The notes under the pieces: generated by a model | The model's database searches: none | What the model was told of the DNA's origin: nothing | The model's input: only the letters and a program-made list of their open reading frames with translations | Part shown: piece by piece, positions 1-11,461 of the stretch | How positions within the stretch are numbered: position 1 is the stretch's first letter | Layout: each line of letters opens with the position of its first letter | Made by a program: the position numbers and the translations under genes | Source: Sophora flavescens | Lineage: Eukaryota; Streptophyta; Magnoliopsida; Fabales; Fabaceae | Direction of reading: 5' to 3' | Length of the DNA stretch: 64,000 nucleotides | NCBI GenBank assembly: GCA_030762895.1 | Contig: CM061063.1 | Span: 58,359,196 to 58,423,195, forward strand

Positions 1-1104
1 TAGTATGTAGATTTGCTTCAAAATTAATTGATGATATTAATTTTTAAATGTTAATTGTTATTTATTAAATATAAACAATCAATAAATGTCACTACATATA
101 GTGACATTAATCATTTAAACATAGATTATATGATTAAAAATATGTTAAAAAATTGTTAATTAGATTTTAAATTGGGAAAACTTGTTTTAAAAAAAAACTA
201 TATATATATATATCTGTTATTAAATATTCATTTTTATTTACTAAATATAAAAAATAAATTAGTCTCTTCAAAAAAAAAAAAAAAAGAAATTAGTGTCGCT
301 ATATATTATTAGATATTGATTATATAATTAAAGTTGAATTAAAATTCATGTAAAAAAAAAGATGAATTAAAATTATTAATGAAATAGTAAGAAAATATAA
401 TGGATTATGTATTATCAAATGACAAATGACCATTTCCACTATGAAATTAGGGTCTTGCTAACGAGTGTCCCAAGTACATTGATTAAAGAGTCTTCAAAAG
501 AAAAATTTATATTGAAAAACTAAATGTAACACCTGTTAACATTCTGCATGAAATTATATATGCACCGGAGATGATAATGTAAGAGAACCTGATGATTGCG
601 GAGCCTTGGTAGTTGGCACAAACACCAGAATACTTTCTTTTCTTTTCTTTTTCAAGAAGGACTCAAAATTTCAAATGTCTTAATTTTTACCGTTGTCCGT
701 ACCACTTATCCTAATTTGTTGCAAAACAGCCTACATGCAAGATAGATCCATTAACAGCGTGTTGTTTCTGCGAATGATGACATAATTGACATCCTTTCTA
801 TTATTCATGGGGAATAAAGGATATTTTGAACTTGTAAAATAATGTTGGTCATCCTAATCATTTGTTCCATCGGAAGATTGCATTAATGATGTTAGAATAA
901 AGGTTGAAACTGGTCTATGAAAAAAATGGAAATACTTTAATTTTAATCCTTAAAAAAAATTATTTAATCTCTCAAATTTACAAACATAAACTGTTATTAT
1001 CCTTTTGTTATATTTCATCCATTAGACTCCGTTTGAGTTAACATTTCTTTCTACGTGATATATTTTTTAAGGTAAATATCAGTAATTAGTTGTTATGTTA
1101 ATTT

Positions 1105-1190
1105 TTTACTCATTTGCCAGAGTTTGAACCTTGGACCTCCAACTCCTTATACCATTAACTCAAACCACTTGAGCTATCCAACTCCCTTCC
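1105..1190 (-). mobile_element. tRNA-derived SINE head, copy A
   Basis: On the minus strand the order is an A-box-like block (TAGCTCAAGTGG, plus 1,161-1,176 region) and, about 35 nt downstream, a B box (GGTTCAAACTC, plus 1,120-1,130). This is the internal RNA polymerase III promoter layout of a tRNA-derived SINE. It is not a tRNA gene: no clean cloverleaf or anticodon arm could be fitted. The element body and tail are not clearly delimited. It is duplicated in copy B. Confidence 0.6.
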
Positions 1191-1387
1191 TACATGACAC
1201 ATTAATTCGCTCATTGGACATTACTTAAATTTATTGTGTAGAAATCATTAAAAGTTTCTTTTAATATCAATTATACATCTTAATGTGTATTTTTGTTGCT
1301 ATCATTGTTATCCATAAAACATACTTACAAAGTTTCTTTTAATATCAATTATACATCTTAATGTGTCTTTTTTGAAATAATTAATGT

Positions 1388-1520
1388 GAAACCATGAGAA
1401 CTGAGAAGAGGCAGTAAAAGGAATCAAAGAATGAGACAAGAGAAGTTCGATTTTCTTTAAAAACAAATCCCTTTCTTCAAATGTTTTCTTCATACGATTT
1501 CATTTCCTATCTTCATCAAT
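1388..1520 (+). repeat. Decayed duplicate of the ULT-like first exon
   Basis: This block resembles 2,094-2,220: an ATGAGAA start, AAAGGAATC, a TTCGATTTTCTTT stretch and a TTCAAATGTTTTCTTCAT block in the same order. The reading frame is broken (TGA and TAG soon after the ATG) and no GTAAGT donor is retained. It looks like an older local duplication of the 5' end of the ULTRAPETALA-like gene. The same block is present in copy B near 47,010-47,140, so it predates the segmental duplication. Confidence 0.6.
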
Positions 1521-1986
1521 AATTACAAAAGTGTCATCTTGTTTTTATTATGTTTTGCATTTTCAAAGATTTGTACAGAAAATAGTAAACAAAATGAAAA
1601 TCATGCAATAGTTTTGCAATTATTAATAAAAACGGGAAATGAGACAAAGAAAACGGATCCTAAAAGTTTAAATTAAGGATTTTCCTCGGCACACCACTCA
1701 CAGTGTGAACCCTAGACAAGACTATTAGGTGACATATACAAATTTTTGAAAACATGAAGTAAAATATAAATAAGGTGTCATTTTTATAATTAATAATGAA
1801 AACGGGGAAAAAAAACTGAAAACAAAACAAACATACCTTTAATATTCTTATAATAGTTGTACTCCATGCTATGAATAAACAACTAGATATGATTTGTAAC
1901 TTTCCCGACGGTATTTATTTTCACCCGTACGCATTCATTAAAAAGCAGGTCTCAATTTAATTTCCATTTAAGATGATCTCATCCTC

Positions 1987-2100
1987 TTTATTTATATGCG
2001 TTCTCAGTTCGGGAGAAACTAAATCCCCAAAACAATTGTTGCAGAGAGAAGAGAAAGTAAACAAAATCCCTAAAACTGTTGTTGATAGAGGAGCGAAATC
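1987..2100 (+). promoter_or_regulatory. Candidate promoter and leader of ULT-like gene A
   Basis: A TATA-like run (TTTATTTATATG, 1,987-1,998) lies about 105 bp before the proposed ATG at 2,101. The intervening A/G-rich stretch with GAGAGAAGAGAAAG could be a 5' leader. The arrangement is preserved in copy B near 47,610-47,723. It is inferred from position and composition only. Confidence 0.4.
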
Positions 2101-2339
2101 ATGAGAAGAGGCAGGAAAAGGAATCGAAGAATGACACTAGGTAAGTTCGATTTTCTTTTAAAAACTACGAATCGCTTTCTTCAAATGTTTTCTTCATATG
2201 ATTTCAAGTTAAGGTTGGATGCTTTGTATGTAAGCAAAAAAAATTTCTTTTCTTTTCGCGAAAAAAATATTCATAGTTATATTTCAATGTGCTTTTTATT
2301 TTATGTTATTTACTTTGCCGATCATCGTAATTTATACCA

Positions 2340-3570
2340 ATAATTTGCATATGATTGTGTTTCTCTAAACCATCGATGCTCAATTAACTAAAGCATTGAT
2401 AGTTAATTGTTTTTCGACTTTTAGATTTTGAGTTGGTTGTATTTTTCTCTATTTGCATGCTTTATTTTTTATCTGATACACAATTTTATTATTTTAATCC
2501 TTCATTAGATATTAGTTTAAAGAGTTGTAGTTTTTTTGTTCATTTGTTCAAGAAAAATCATTTTATCATGATTTTAGACCACATGATGTTGAGTGGGAAA
2601 AAAGTCGGATCACCTGCAGAACATTTTGCGGATGAAAGACGGCATCACCACACATGCATGTTTTAGTGCGCTAAACCAAAATAAAAAATAAAAATTTGTA
2701 TTTATTACAATCACATGCGTTACCTGCAAAGTTCATAAATCGTTTGATGTTAATTTATAGTAAAGTTGGACACTAATTATGCTACAAAGGCTCAATTGTT
2801 TTTAATTAAAAACTTGAGACATTGCTACACTAATTTGCATTTGATCCTATTTCTTTAAATTATGGATGCTCAATTAACTAAAGCCTTATAGTTAAATTTT
2901 TTCAAATTTTAGATTTTGAGTTGGTTGTATTTTTCTATCCACGTGCTTTATTTTTTATCCAAGACATAGTTTTATTACTTTAATCCTTCACTAGATATTT
3001 AGCTTATACAAATGTAGTTTTATTTTGTTTGATTATTCAAGAAAAATCATTTTGTCATCAACTATTTAGACTATTGTCGTTGAATTTAAAATGAAAGTGG
3101 AAATTAAATAAAAGCTGAATCCCCAAACAGAACATTTGAGAGTTGAGAGGCAACGGCATGCAAGCCTCTTGAGAAGCGACACATTGCGAATGTCTTAATA
3201 CTTCATTTTCCTTCAAAATATTGTACTTATCACAATCATATATATTTTTTTGTTTGCTAGAACTTGTTGTAATTAGGGTCTTTAGCTCATCAGTGGTAGG
3301 TCTATAGGATGTCCCCCACAAGTTTAGATTATTTGAACTCGTTATGAGACTAAACTTCGCTTGGATGCTTATTCACAATTCAGGTTCTTCGTCTATTTCC
3401 AAAAATATGTTCTGCAGGATTCGAATCAAGGTCCTTTCCACAAGCTCGACTTGTGGAACCAAGTGTGCCCACCCATTGAGTGTATCTATTACAATGATCA
3501 TATGCATTACTTGCAAAGTTCATAAATCTTTTGATGTTAATATGTGGTAAAGTTGGACACTAATTATGCT
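2340..3570 (+). repeat. Diverged tandem duplications inside ULT intron 1
   Basis: Within the long first intron, 2,345-2,520 resembles 2,826-3,015 (both with TTTAGATTTTGAGTTGG and a poly-pyrimidine block). The segment from about 2,718 to 2,810 resembles 3,503-3,595 (TGCAAAGTTCATAAATC, AAAGTTGGACACTAATTATG). The intron therefore grew by local duplication. Copy B carries the same set at about 47,970-49,210. Short ORFs here are not coding. Confidence 0.65.
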
Positions 3571-4711
3571 ACAAACTCTCAATTGTTTTCGCTGAAAAAT
3601 TGTTTCAATAGCACTTTGTTGTCATTTGTTGGATTGGATGTGCTCGATGTCTTTGTTTATTATATTGTCTTTGTCCAGAGAGTAGAGACAGTAGAATAAT
3701 AATTAGTCAATGAAGTTGGTTTTACCAGTAAAGGTTGAAATATTTCGTTTCAAAGACTTTCGAATCATTTTATTTTTTTATTAGAAATCCTCGAAATGGA
3801 AACCATCTCCCTTTCTGTAAACATTTTTCTTTGTAGAAAATACTATAATTAATAAAAATAAGCACTCAATTTACAATTTGTAAAAGATTATCTCAACTCA
3901 ATTATGCTAAATTATTAGTGTTAATTAAATAATTAAATCTATGATTTGTTTAACTAACAACACCAATCTCTGTATGACTAAAACAACTGAAAAATAAGTT
4001 TATATTTTTCAGAAGAGAATATTCGTAGAAACGGCCATGGAGGGATACATCATACATGGAATGATGTTACTCCACTGATTTTGTGTTATGTTTTTTAGTC
4101 ATCGGTTAGATACATTTTCTCACTGACATGATCCCATTTTCTATTCTATTTATTAATTATCATAATAAACAGATCACAACCTCTTTTTTTTTACCCTTAT
4201 CCCATAAACAATTTTACTTACACGCAAAACTTCCTTTTTCTTTCCTTTCTTTTTCCAAATTATTGTAATTCAAAGCTAACTAATGGTCTATCTGTTTTGC
4301 GCAAGACGGAAATGCTAAGGAGCTAACAACTAAAGGTTCGATACGGGAAATAATAAGATAATTACAAACTGTTGAAATTCCAAAACCATTTTTCCTAAAA
4401 GAAAGAATACTTTAATGGCAAATATATTGGAGAAATATTCATTGTATATAGTAGGCAGGATCTTGAACTTGTGAGTTTAATTTAAATTTACTAGGTGTTT
4501 CATTAATTATCTATGATATTTATTGAATACTTTGTTATATTTTGCAAATATTTGGAATGCTTTATTTGACCTGAGACCCAAGACTCCTAATTTTTTACAT
4601 ATATTCTTTATTAGTCAGTTATAATTTTGCAAAATAAAAAAATTATAATTGATTAATAGAAAGTGTAATAAATAATTTAGAGTGTCAATAACATTACCTT
4701 TTTTCATCTTT

Positions 4712-4716
<5 letters not shown>

Positions 4717-4784
<68 letters not shown>
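4717..4784. repeat. (TA)n microsatellite, copy A
   Basis: Uninterrupted TA dinucleotides with one AAT break near 4,758. The matching tract in copy B (50,371-50,421) differs in length and ends in a run of G. The ORFs over it (poly Ile-Tyr) are artefacts. Confidence 0.95.
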
Positions 4785-5808
4785 GTTGAAGGGTGGCATG
4801 GAAACACATGCCTACGTAATTTAGGGTATTTTGGTTCAAGAAAATATTTTCTATTCTTATATAATTGCAAAAGAAAAAAAATCATTTTTTTAAAGATTTG
4901 TATAAATATTTGAAATTTTTTACTACCTGAAAAATCATTTATACCATGATTTCTGATTTGTTGACAGTAAAAAACTTTACACTGACAGTATTAAACTCTT
5001 ACTAATATCAGTTATGTTAATGAATGCTTTTTATTAAAATCTGAATTCAATCCTTATTTTGAGGCACTCTACCCTCGGTGTCATGTGTGCGTAGATCAGT
5101 GGATGGAGATCAGCATGTTTATGTGTTTATGCCTTCAGCATTTTCTTTAGATCACACACTTTTGTTTTATAGTTAAACTTAATTTTGTCTATAATTCTTG
5201 GCTTGGAATTATTTTCGTTATGAAGAAGCAAGAACATGGAAACGAAGAAACCTGGCTGTGCTTGAAAATGGTGGTGCGATAAGTTTCAACAAAGAAGAGC
5301 TAAAAACTATCCAAGGTTTTGAAACAGGAATCGACTATATTGAGGTTGTTTGTGGCTGCACAAGCAAAAAGTATGGAAATTTCAGTGGGAAGCTTAGAAT
5401 CAGTGACAAAGGTCAATTTTCGGTCACTTGTGAGTGCTTGCAGGGGTGTACCATAGGTAAGTATTTCTCTATACCCTTTTATTTCTTCTTTAGTGCAGGG
5501 TAAAGTGTAGTCTTTTTTTTATTCTTTTTGATAACTAGAAAATAACAAATAGCATGAAGATATTTTTTTATGGTACTTGTGACATTGAGCAATTATAAGG
5601 GAGAAAAGTAAATTATATGAATCCTATAAAAGAAGTTAAAGTTGATTGCATCATGTCTCCGTGGAGATATTAAGCTAAAAACATCACTGCCATTGTGCTG
5701 GTTCATTAGTATACTTTAGTAAAAAGAACCACTCTATTTTTACTGAACTGTTAATTACAGGTTTGATATGTTTAATTGCAGATAAACTAAATATTTCTGG
5801 CAACTTTA

Positions 5809-6074
5809 GGACATGTTTGGTTTGTTTCTTGTTTTCCATTTTAATTTCCTATTTTTAGAAATAATTACAATAAAAATAATTATAAAAACTGTCACATTGT
5901 TTTTATTTTATTTCTTGTTTCTAAAGATTTGGACAGGAAACATTGAAAATAACTTTTTGTTTGTTTTCACTATTTCCTATACAAATATTTGAAAACAAGT
6001 AATATAATGAAAATAAAGTAACAATTTTATAATTATTTCTAAAATCAGGAAACTGTAAATAAACCAAACAGACC
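5809..6074. mobile_element. Tourist-like MITE in ULT intron 2, copy A
   Basis: A 266-bp AT-rich element with inverted ends reading GGACATGTTTGGTTTGTTT on the left and, in reverse complement, TGGTCTGTTTGGTTTATTT on the right. It is flanked by TTA on both sides. The TTA duplication and GTTTGG ends are typical of PIF/Harbinger-derived Tourist MITEs. It has no coding capacity. It sits in the intron between the SAND-coding exons and is shared with copy B, so it predates the duplication. Confidence 0.8.
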
Positions 6075-7453
6075 ATTATGTTGTAAGTTCTTCAACTTCA
6101 GTGTATCATATAAAGAGATGGGTTCATTTAATAAGTGTTATTCTCTTTGGACTTTGGATACCAATCCATGGAATTGAGAGAAACTTCATTTTCTGAATAT
6201 ATTATAGTAGTAAACTAGTAATTGTTAAATCCTAGTATATAAATGTATGTTGTGGAGTACAAAATCTAGGATCCTTCCCGTTCTTCATTAGTTCATTTCC
6301 TTTGACTACTTTGTTACAAATGTCTGTGTATGCCCCTATGAGTACGATGTAAGGAATTTCATTTTAACCACAAAAGTTGTTTTATTTGGATGTAATGCAT
6401 TGTTTGGTCATTACATTATACCATTATGCTGCTATTGATTCTTTTAGTAATAACTAATAAGCAAGCAAAAAAATATTAAATTTTCTGGGTTTTTTTCTTT
6501 GCAACGATTAGTGAATGTCACTCCAGTAGAATTTGAGAAGCATGCTGGGAAACAAAGAGCTGAAGGATGGAAAAACAACATTTGGGTTCATGATGAAAAA
6601 GAAGACAGAGTTCCTCTTTGGAGGACACCTCTGTTGAAGTACTACACACATCAAGCAAATGTGGCTAACTGGATAGATGCAGCAAACAAAACGTAATTTT
6701 CACAGGGATGAATTCACGCGTTGTTCAAGTTTCAAAAAGGAGCGCAGGTTTCGATTCACGACTAGGCAAGAAATTGAGAAGTACCATGCTGCTGCTCTGA
6801 CTAACAAAATGTGGAAATGTTCTGATTGGCCTTATCATAAGTAAGTTCCTCACAACCAAGTCAGTCATTAAGCTTAATGATATTGAACTCCCTTATATCA
6901 TAATAAGGTGTTTAGATTCTCTTGTAAAGTTTCTAATCCTATACCTTCAAATGTGAATATAATTTTGATCTACTAAACACTATCACTATTATTCAATTAT
7001 GCCATTTAGTTGAACTCTTTTGATGATGTAGCATCACATGATCAGATAATAGCATATGTTTTTTATGAATCATATAATTAAACTAGAAAAGATAAATAGT
7101 TTAATACTAGTCTTCATAAGAGTTTCATATGTTTTGACTAGAACCAAAACAAACCTTCACAGATTGAAAATTAGCCTATCGTAAACTAGAATACTGAAAG
7201 GTGCCAATTTCCTACTTGAGATCTTTTTCAATATGTGTGTTAATGGATGTAATGTGAGGATTTTTTTTCATGTTTCAGACTAACCTGCGATGATGCTGAA
7301 GAGTGATTCAGTCAGAGGACCTGCAGGGGCTGTTTTCAGCCTTCAGATAGCCCAAGCTGTCCATTTTGTTATTGTGCAGGCTGTATCAAGTGCCGCTTTG
7401 AGAACAGTGGTTGCCAACAATGCAGAGACTTCATGCTATTTGCAGAACCTTAG

Positions 7454-8084
7454 GCACATGCTGTGTCTTTCCTGGCTGAGCTGACTCATTGCACCTTGTG
7501 GGAAAAAATAAAATAAAATCTGATGGTGCCAGAGAAGGCAATTAACTTTGCTTGTCCTGTCATTGGTTAGTAATAAACATTGGTGAATTTCTATGGTGGT
7601 ATCAGAAGTCTTTCCCCATTTACTGGGAAAAGGCTTAGCTATAGTTGTTGTATCTCTCAGTTGATCTCACCAGAACTAGTTCCCTCTGAATAATATGCTA
7701 GACTTTGGCATGATATTAACCATCAACCTATACAGGATTGCATATTGCTGTTTCAAATTATCCTTAGTGCACTACCTAGTAGTTACTAGTTAGTGTTTAG
7801 AATGATCTGATTATTTAGAAATCTAAATTTCATATTTAGAACTTATTAAAAAAGAGGAATTCAATTTAAATCAAATTTTGTGTTTGGAACTTCTCAGAAT
7901 ATGAATCACTAAAAGCAAAAACTATTTATGTCAAATCAAATCAAATTTTAACAAATATAATTTCTAAAACAAAAAGTAGAATGTCATGAGATTTTATGGA
8001 CTGCAGGCAAGAGGAAGCCTGGGTAGTGGATTGTGAGGCGTGGATTCCAGAACTATTATTTATTTATTTATTATTTATTTGGTA
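7454..8084. other. Intergenic, ULT copy A to hAT MITE
   Basis: Presumed 3' flank of the ULT-like gene. It has no coding signal I recognise, some A/T-rich stretches and no clear repeat structure. Copy B matches at 53,129-53,760. Confidence 0.5.
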
Positions 8085-8092
8085 TAGAAATA

Positions 8093-8316
8093 TGGGTGGC
8101 AAAATGGGTTGGGCCAGACGGGCCAACCCACTTAACCCGTTTTTTTTTACGGGACGGGCCATACTTTTCAACCCATCTTGACCCGCCGAGCCTAACCCGC
8201 CATTAAACGGGGCGGGGTATGGTTTACAACCCACTTTTAATTTTCAACCCGCCCCACCCCACTTTAAGCGGGTTGACGGTAGGGCGGGGCAGGTTGGCCC
8301 GTTTAGCCATCCCTAT
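8093..8316. mobile_element. hAT-type MITE, copy A
   Basis: A GC-rich 224-bp island in AT-rich DNA. Its ends read GGGTGGCAAAATGGG and, reverse complemented, GGGATGGCTAAACGGG. Perfect 8-bp target repeats TAGAAATA lie at 8,085-8,092 and 8,317-8,324. These ends and the 8-bp duplication are diagnostic of hAT elements. The interior is rich in CCCGCC/GGCGGG and can fold on itself. It encodes no protein. It is shared with copy B. Confidence 0.88.
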
Positions 8317-8324
8317 TAGAAATA

Positions 8325-8920
8325 TACTTGAATCAAGACAGCTGGCCTCAATGGGGACTTGATACATTTGGGACATCTAGTGCTGCTCCTTTTTTACATT
8401 CCAAACACACTACAAACGAATTCAATTGGAATGAATGACAGCAAGGGAGATCTTAGGATTAGAAGTGAGTAAGTTAATTTGAAACAAAACGATGCAACAA
8501 TTTCTAGTGCAAATTGGACTATAGACCTTTTTCTGTATTTCAAGAAGGATACTAAAATATACCTGATGAGGATGCCTTAGTAATTAGAATTTTGATTTTA
8601 TGGTCATGACTGTAGTAATAGAGTTAAGATTAGATGTGTCAAAGTTGGCCTTATTAGTCCCCATAAGCAGGTATAGAAAGTCCACATGTTAAATGGCTGC
8701 TAATCCTACAACTCCACTATTTGGGCAGACACAAATAACAGATTCCCAAAAGGTTTCATGGATATCTCGAAACCTTTCCACGAAAACAAGTTATTCCCTC
8801 TTTAGGTAAGGAATCTTACGTACCCATGTTATTTGACTTACTGTACATTTTGACACACTAGAGTCTTGGTTTTAAATAGGCATCTCCAGAAAATCCCTGG
8901 AATTTATTACTGCTATAATT
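8325..8920. other. Intergenic 3' flank of the thioesterase gene, copy A
   Basis: No gene seen. It should contain the 3' UTR of the minus-strand thioesterase gene that ends at 8,921. The sequence is unremarkable and mirrored in copy B at 54,001-54,596. Confidence 0.45.
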
Positions 8921-10165
8921 TCACAGCTTTGTATACTTCTTGAGCTTTTCGCTATTAGCTTTCGCATGCTCAGGCATTGGAATATTGCATACAAGAGTAA
9001 CTCTAGAAGATGATAACAAGATTTTGTCCTTGGGCTTTGAAAGATCAGTCTTCCATAGTTGCACCTCACACACCTGTTCAAAAATCAATATTACAAGATT
9101 GATATTTTAAAAAATGTCACAAAGGTTCACACATTATCATCCTTTTTTCTTGAAATATTACTAAATTAACCCAGACGGAAAAAAAAGAGGAAAAATACTA
9201 GACAAGAATTTGCCTGAATGGTTTTTCCAAGATTGATGGGGGTGGCTTCAGCATAAACAAGGTCACCAAGTTGAGCAGGTTTCATGTGGTTGATGCTAAG
9301 TTGAATCCCAGCAATCCTTTGAAAACCACAGGCCATGTGGGCTCCAATGCTTGCAATACCCTCTGCTATCATAGCTGATACCCCTCCATGTAAAACCTTG
9401 AAACCCTGCTAAATTTTGCTTAGTTACGTACATTAAATCATCCTTGTGATTCAGAACATGTTTGTTTCCACCTTCCCCACATCTAAAATCCCATTTGGAG
9501 CCTTAAAAGTAAAACCAACATATTTGGCATCCATGACACAAGTGACTTTTAAGAAGAGTCAAATATTCCTAATAATATAATAATAATATATGATTGATTG
9601 ACACCATACTAAATATTTACACCATCTGAAAAAGCAATATTAACATGTGTTTATTATTTGCATGTGTATTTTACAAAGAGACTGAACCTTTCCCCCTCAA
9701 AATCCAAATTTAACATACACAACCAACATAATCATGGTATTGTATTGTTTCACAATAACATATTCAAACAACACTGTCCAAACAACATACATCACTTCTG
9801 CCAACATGAGCTGCAAGAAGACGAAGTTAACAAAATTAACTTCAACAACTTTTTTTTGTTTTTTTATAACAAAAATAACTTAAACAACTTTGATAAAAAA
9901 AAACTCACACACTAAAACAGACATGTTAAAAATGCAATTTTAAGAAATAAAGTTTGGTGCAAGAATAAGAAAGCAGTGTGAGAGATGTGATCGGTTTGTA
10001 GTAAAGAAAGACAAAAAGTGGGTTAACCTGACAAGCCTTGAGGGTAACTGGAAGACGGCCAGTGACCTTGTTGGGTGATAATTCATCGATCTTGAATCCA
10101 ATTGCGTGAAGAGGAGCATCTAGATCAGCAGTCTTAGGTGATGATGACGCGTGGTTCTCCTCCAT
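8921..10165 (-). CDS. 1,4-Dihydroxy-2-naphthoyl-CoA thioesterase-like, copy A
   Basis: Three exons: 10,028-10,165, 9,214-9,405 and 8,921-9,073. Lengths are 138, 192 and 153 bp, giving a 160-residue hotdog-fold protein. It resembles plant DHNAT1, which releases 1,4-dihydroxy-2-naphthoate from its CoA ester in peroxisomes during phylloquinone synthesis. Motifs seen: LDAPLHAIGF (N-terminus), FKVLHGG with HGG at 52-54, Glu61 as likely active-site acid, AGIQLSINH, and SSSRVTLVCNI near the end. The start is the ATG at 10,165; codons upstream give no better one. Intron 2 has a GC donor (CAG|GCAAAT), supported by the family reading Q|V across the junction. The last residues read TKL, a weaker peroxisomal signal than copy B's AKL. 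No stop or frameshift. Confidence 0.88.
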
Positions 10166-11105
10166 CAATGATGCTTGTTAATTGCTTCTCACTCTAGTGC
10201 TTTTCAACTACATAAACCAATCAGCTGTTGAGGAATTTTGTTTTGGCGGATGAATAACATAATAACCTATGTTGGGATTGATACCTGCGCCGCGCGTAAT
10301 TTACAAGCCACCAATATGTTGTTTATTATATCTTTTATGTATTTTTAAAGGGGAATTATTTTTGAACACCTCCCCCATGGCCATGGGACACGGTATGCAC
10401 ACCTAATGGGAGGGTGTTTTGAGCTTTAAAAATAGTATTTGATAGAGAATAAAATAATATATATGTGTAGACAAGTATAAATATATGATGTTGGGCGTTG
10501 ATTTTGGGTATACAAATATAAGTCTTTTTAAAATATGTGTATTTGCAAGATATAAAAAATAATTGAAATATAAAAACAAGAATTATATTGTTATATCTTG
10601 TTACAACTATTGATTAAAAATATATGATTTTAATTGTAATTATCTTAAAAGTTATGTATGAATAATTTGTAATTTGTCAATAATGTAAAAATATATATAT
10701 ATTAATAATGTATAATAATCCATAAACATTAATCCATAACACAATAATTAAACAAAAACAATAATATTTAACACAATGATCCATACGGCTTGGGAATGAT
10801 ATGATTCGAGTACTACGGCAGTCGATTTTCAGGGAAAAAATAAGGGTAGTGAAAAAAAATAGAACATTTGGTTTATATATGTAAAATGATATTTTAGTAA
10901 TTTCACCTTAGTGGATACCTGTGGATATGGATACTATAATACCCGTCCTCCCTTCATTAATAAACGGGTAGAGAAATTATCCATTTAATTTATCCATGAA
11001 TACCCATTAACGAATCAATTTTCTACCCATTGTAGATATTATACACGAATATTCGCGGATACGATTAAAATTTATATATATCATTATGTTTTGCCAACCA
11101 ATTGA
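10166..11105. other. AT-rich intergenic, copy A
   Basis: Region upstream of the thioesterase gene, presumably holding its promoter. It includes a CATGGCCATG palindrome near 10,375 and a WGGATAC-rich block at 10,910-11,070 (GGATACCTGTGGATATGG; TATTCGCGGATACG) that may be an old hAT-like repeat with poor inverted ends. No gene recognised. Confidence 0.4.
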
Positions 11106-11340
11106 TCAACTACACACGTCTTCTATCCTTGTTTGGACATTTTGGTGAACCAGTTGAGCACTTGAGCTGCTATTGTTAGCACAAGAATGGGCTGGAAGCA
11201 GTTTGACAATAGGTGTACTATAACTATCTTGAAAACTTTTGCGATACAATATAATTGGACTAGGATGCAGAGGTTGATACTTGCAAGTTTTAACCACTTG
11301 AAGCAACCACTTTGGTATGTCTAGGATATTACAATTTAGC
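11106..11340 (-). other. Conserved unrecognised ORF downstream of CDK, copy A
   Basis: A 66-codon minus-strand frame (11,106-11,306) that can be extended upstream to a possible splice acceptor (TTTTCAG) near 11,340. The product is Ser/His-rich, with no domain I recognise. Copy B keeps the same frame at 56,786-56,986 with few amino-acid changes and no indel. It may be a terminal exon of the CDK gene or of a lost gene, or an accident of conservation. Confidence 0.3.
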
Positions 11341-11461
11341 TGAAAACAAACTTACTCAGCCCAAAATTGTTAACACGAGTGATGGACCACAAGTACATCA
11401 TTTGGATATTCAAAATTATCAGAATTTACAGACAAAACTGATGAGCAGTTAGTTTTATCAA

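Larger units (their letters stand above)
1..1985. other. AT-rich non-coding flank, copy A
   Basis: No gene is recognisable here. It contains short A/T runs, a SINE (about 1,105-1,190), a roughly 40-bp direct repeat seen near 1,251 and again near 1,331, a decayed copy of the next gene's first exon (1,388-1,520) and MITE-like AT-rich fragments near 1,530-1,850. Copy B has the same content at 39,147-39,761 and 46,260-47,600. Confidence 0.6.
2101..7453 (+). pseudogene. ULTRAPETALA-like developmental regulator, copy A (broken)
   Basis: Proposed exons are 2,101-2,140, 5,226-5,456, 6,512-6,840 and 7,279-7,453. The product matches the ULTRAPETALA family: a SAND-like DNA-binding domain (VVCGCTSKKYG ... 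CECLQGC ... FEKHAGK ... WKNNIWV) followed by a Cys-rich B-box-like tail. ULT proteins in Arabidopsis act as trithorax-type regulators of meristem and flower genes. Exon phases agree across all junctions; the first exon is the least certain. Two lesions kill this copy. A 2-bp loss relative to copy B near 6,692 shifts the frame after WIDAAN. An in-frame TGA at 7,304-7,306 sits where relatives have Arg. A conserved Cys is also changed to Phe (SSCKKER to SSFKKER). The exon 2 donor is canonical GT here, unlike copy B. Confidence 0.85.

Noticed and set aside
1105..1190. tRNA gene on the minus strand
   Set aside because: A and B boxes are present but no clean acceptor or anticodon stem; a SINE head explains it better.
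4615..4885. Poly Ile-Tyr ORFs
   Set aside because: They translate a TA microsatellite, with no similarity or codon structure.
7996..8181. 61-codon ORF across the hAT MITE
   Set aside because: It crosses the target repeat into the MITE and has no homology.
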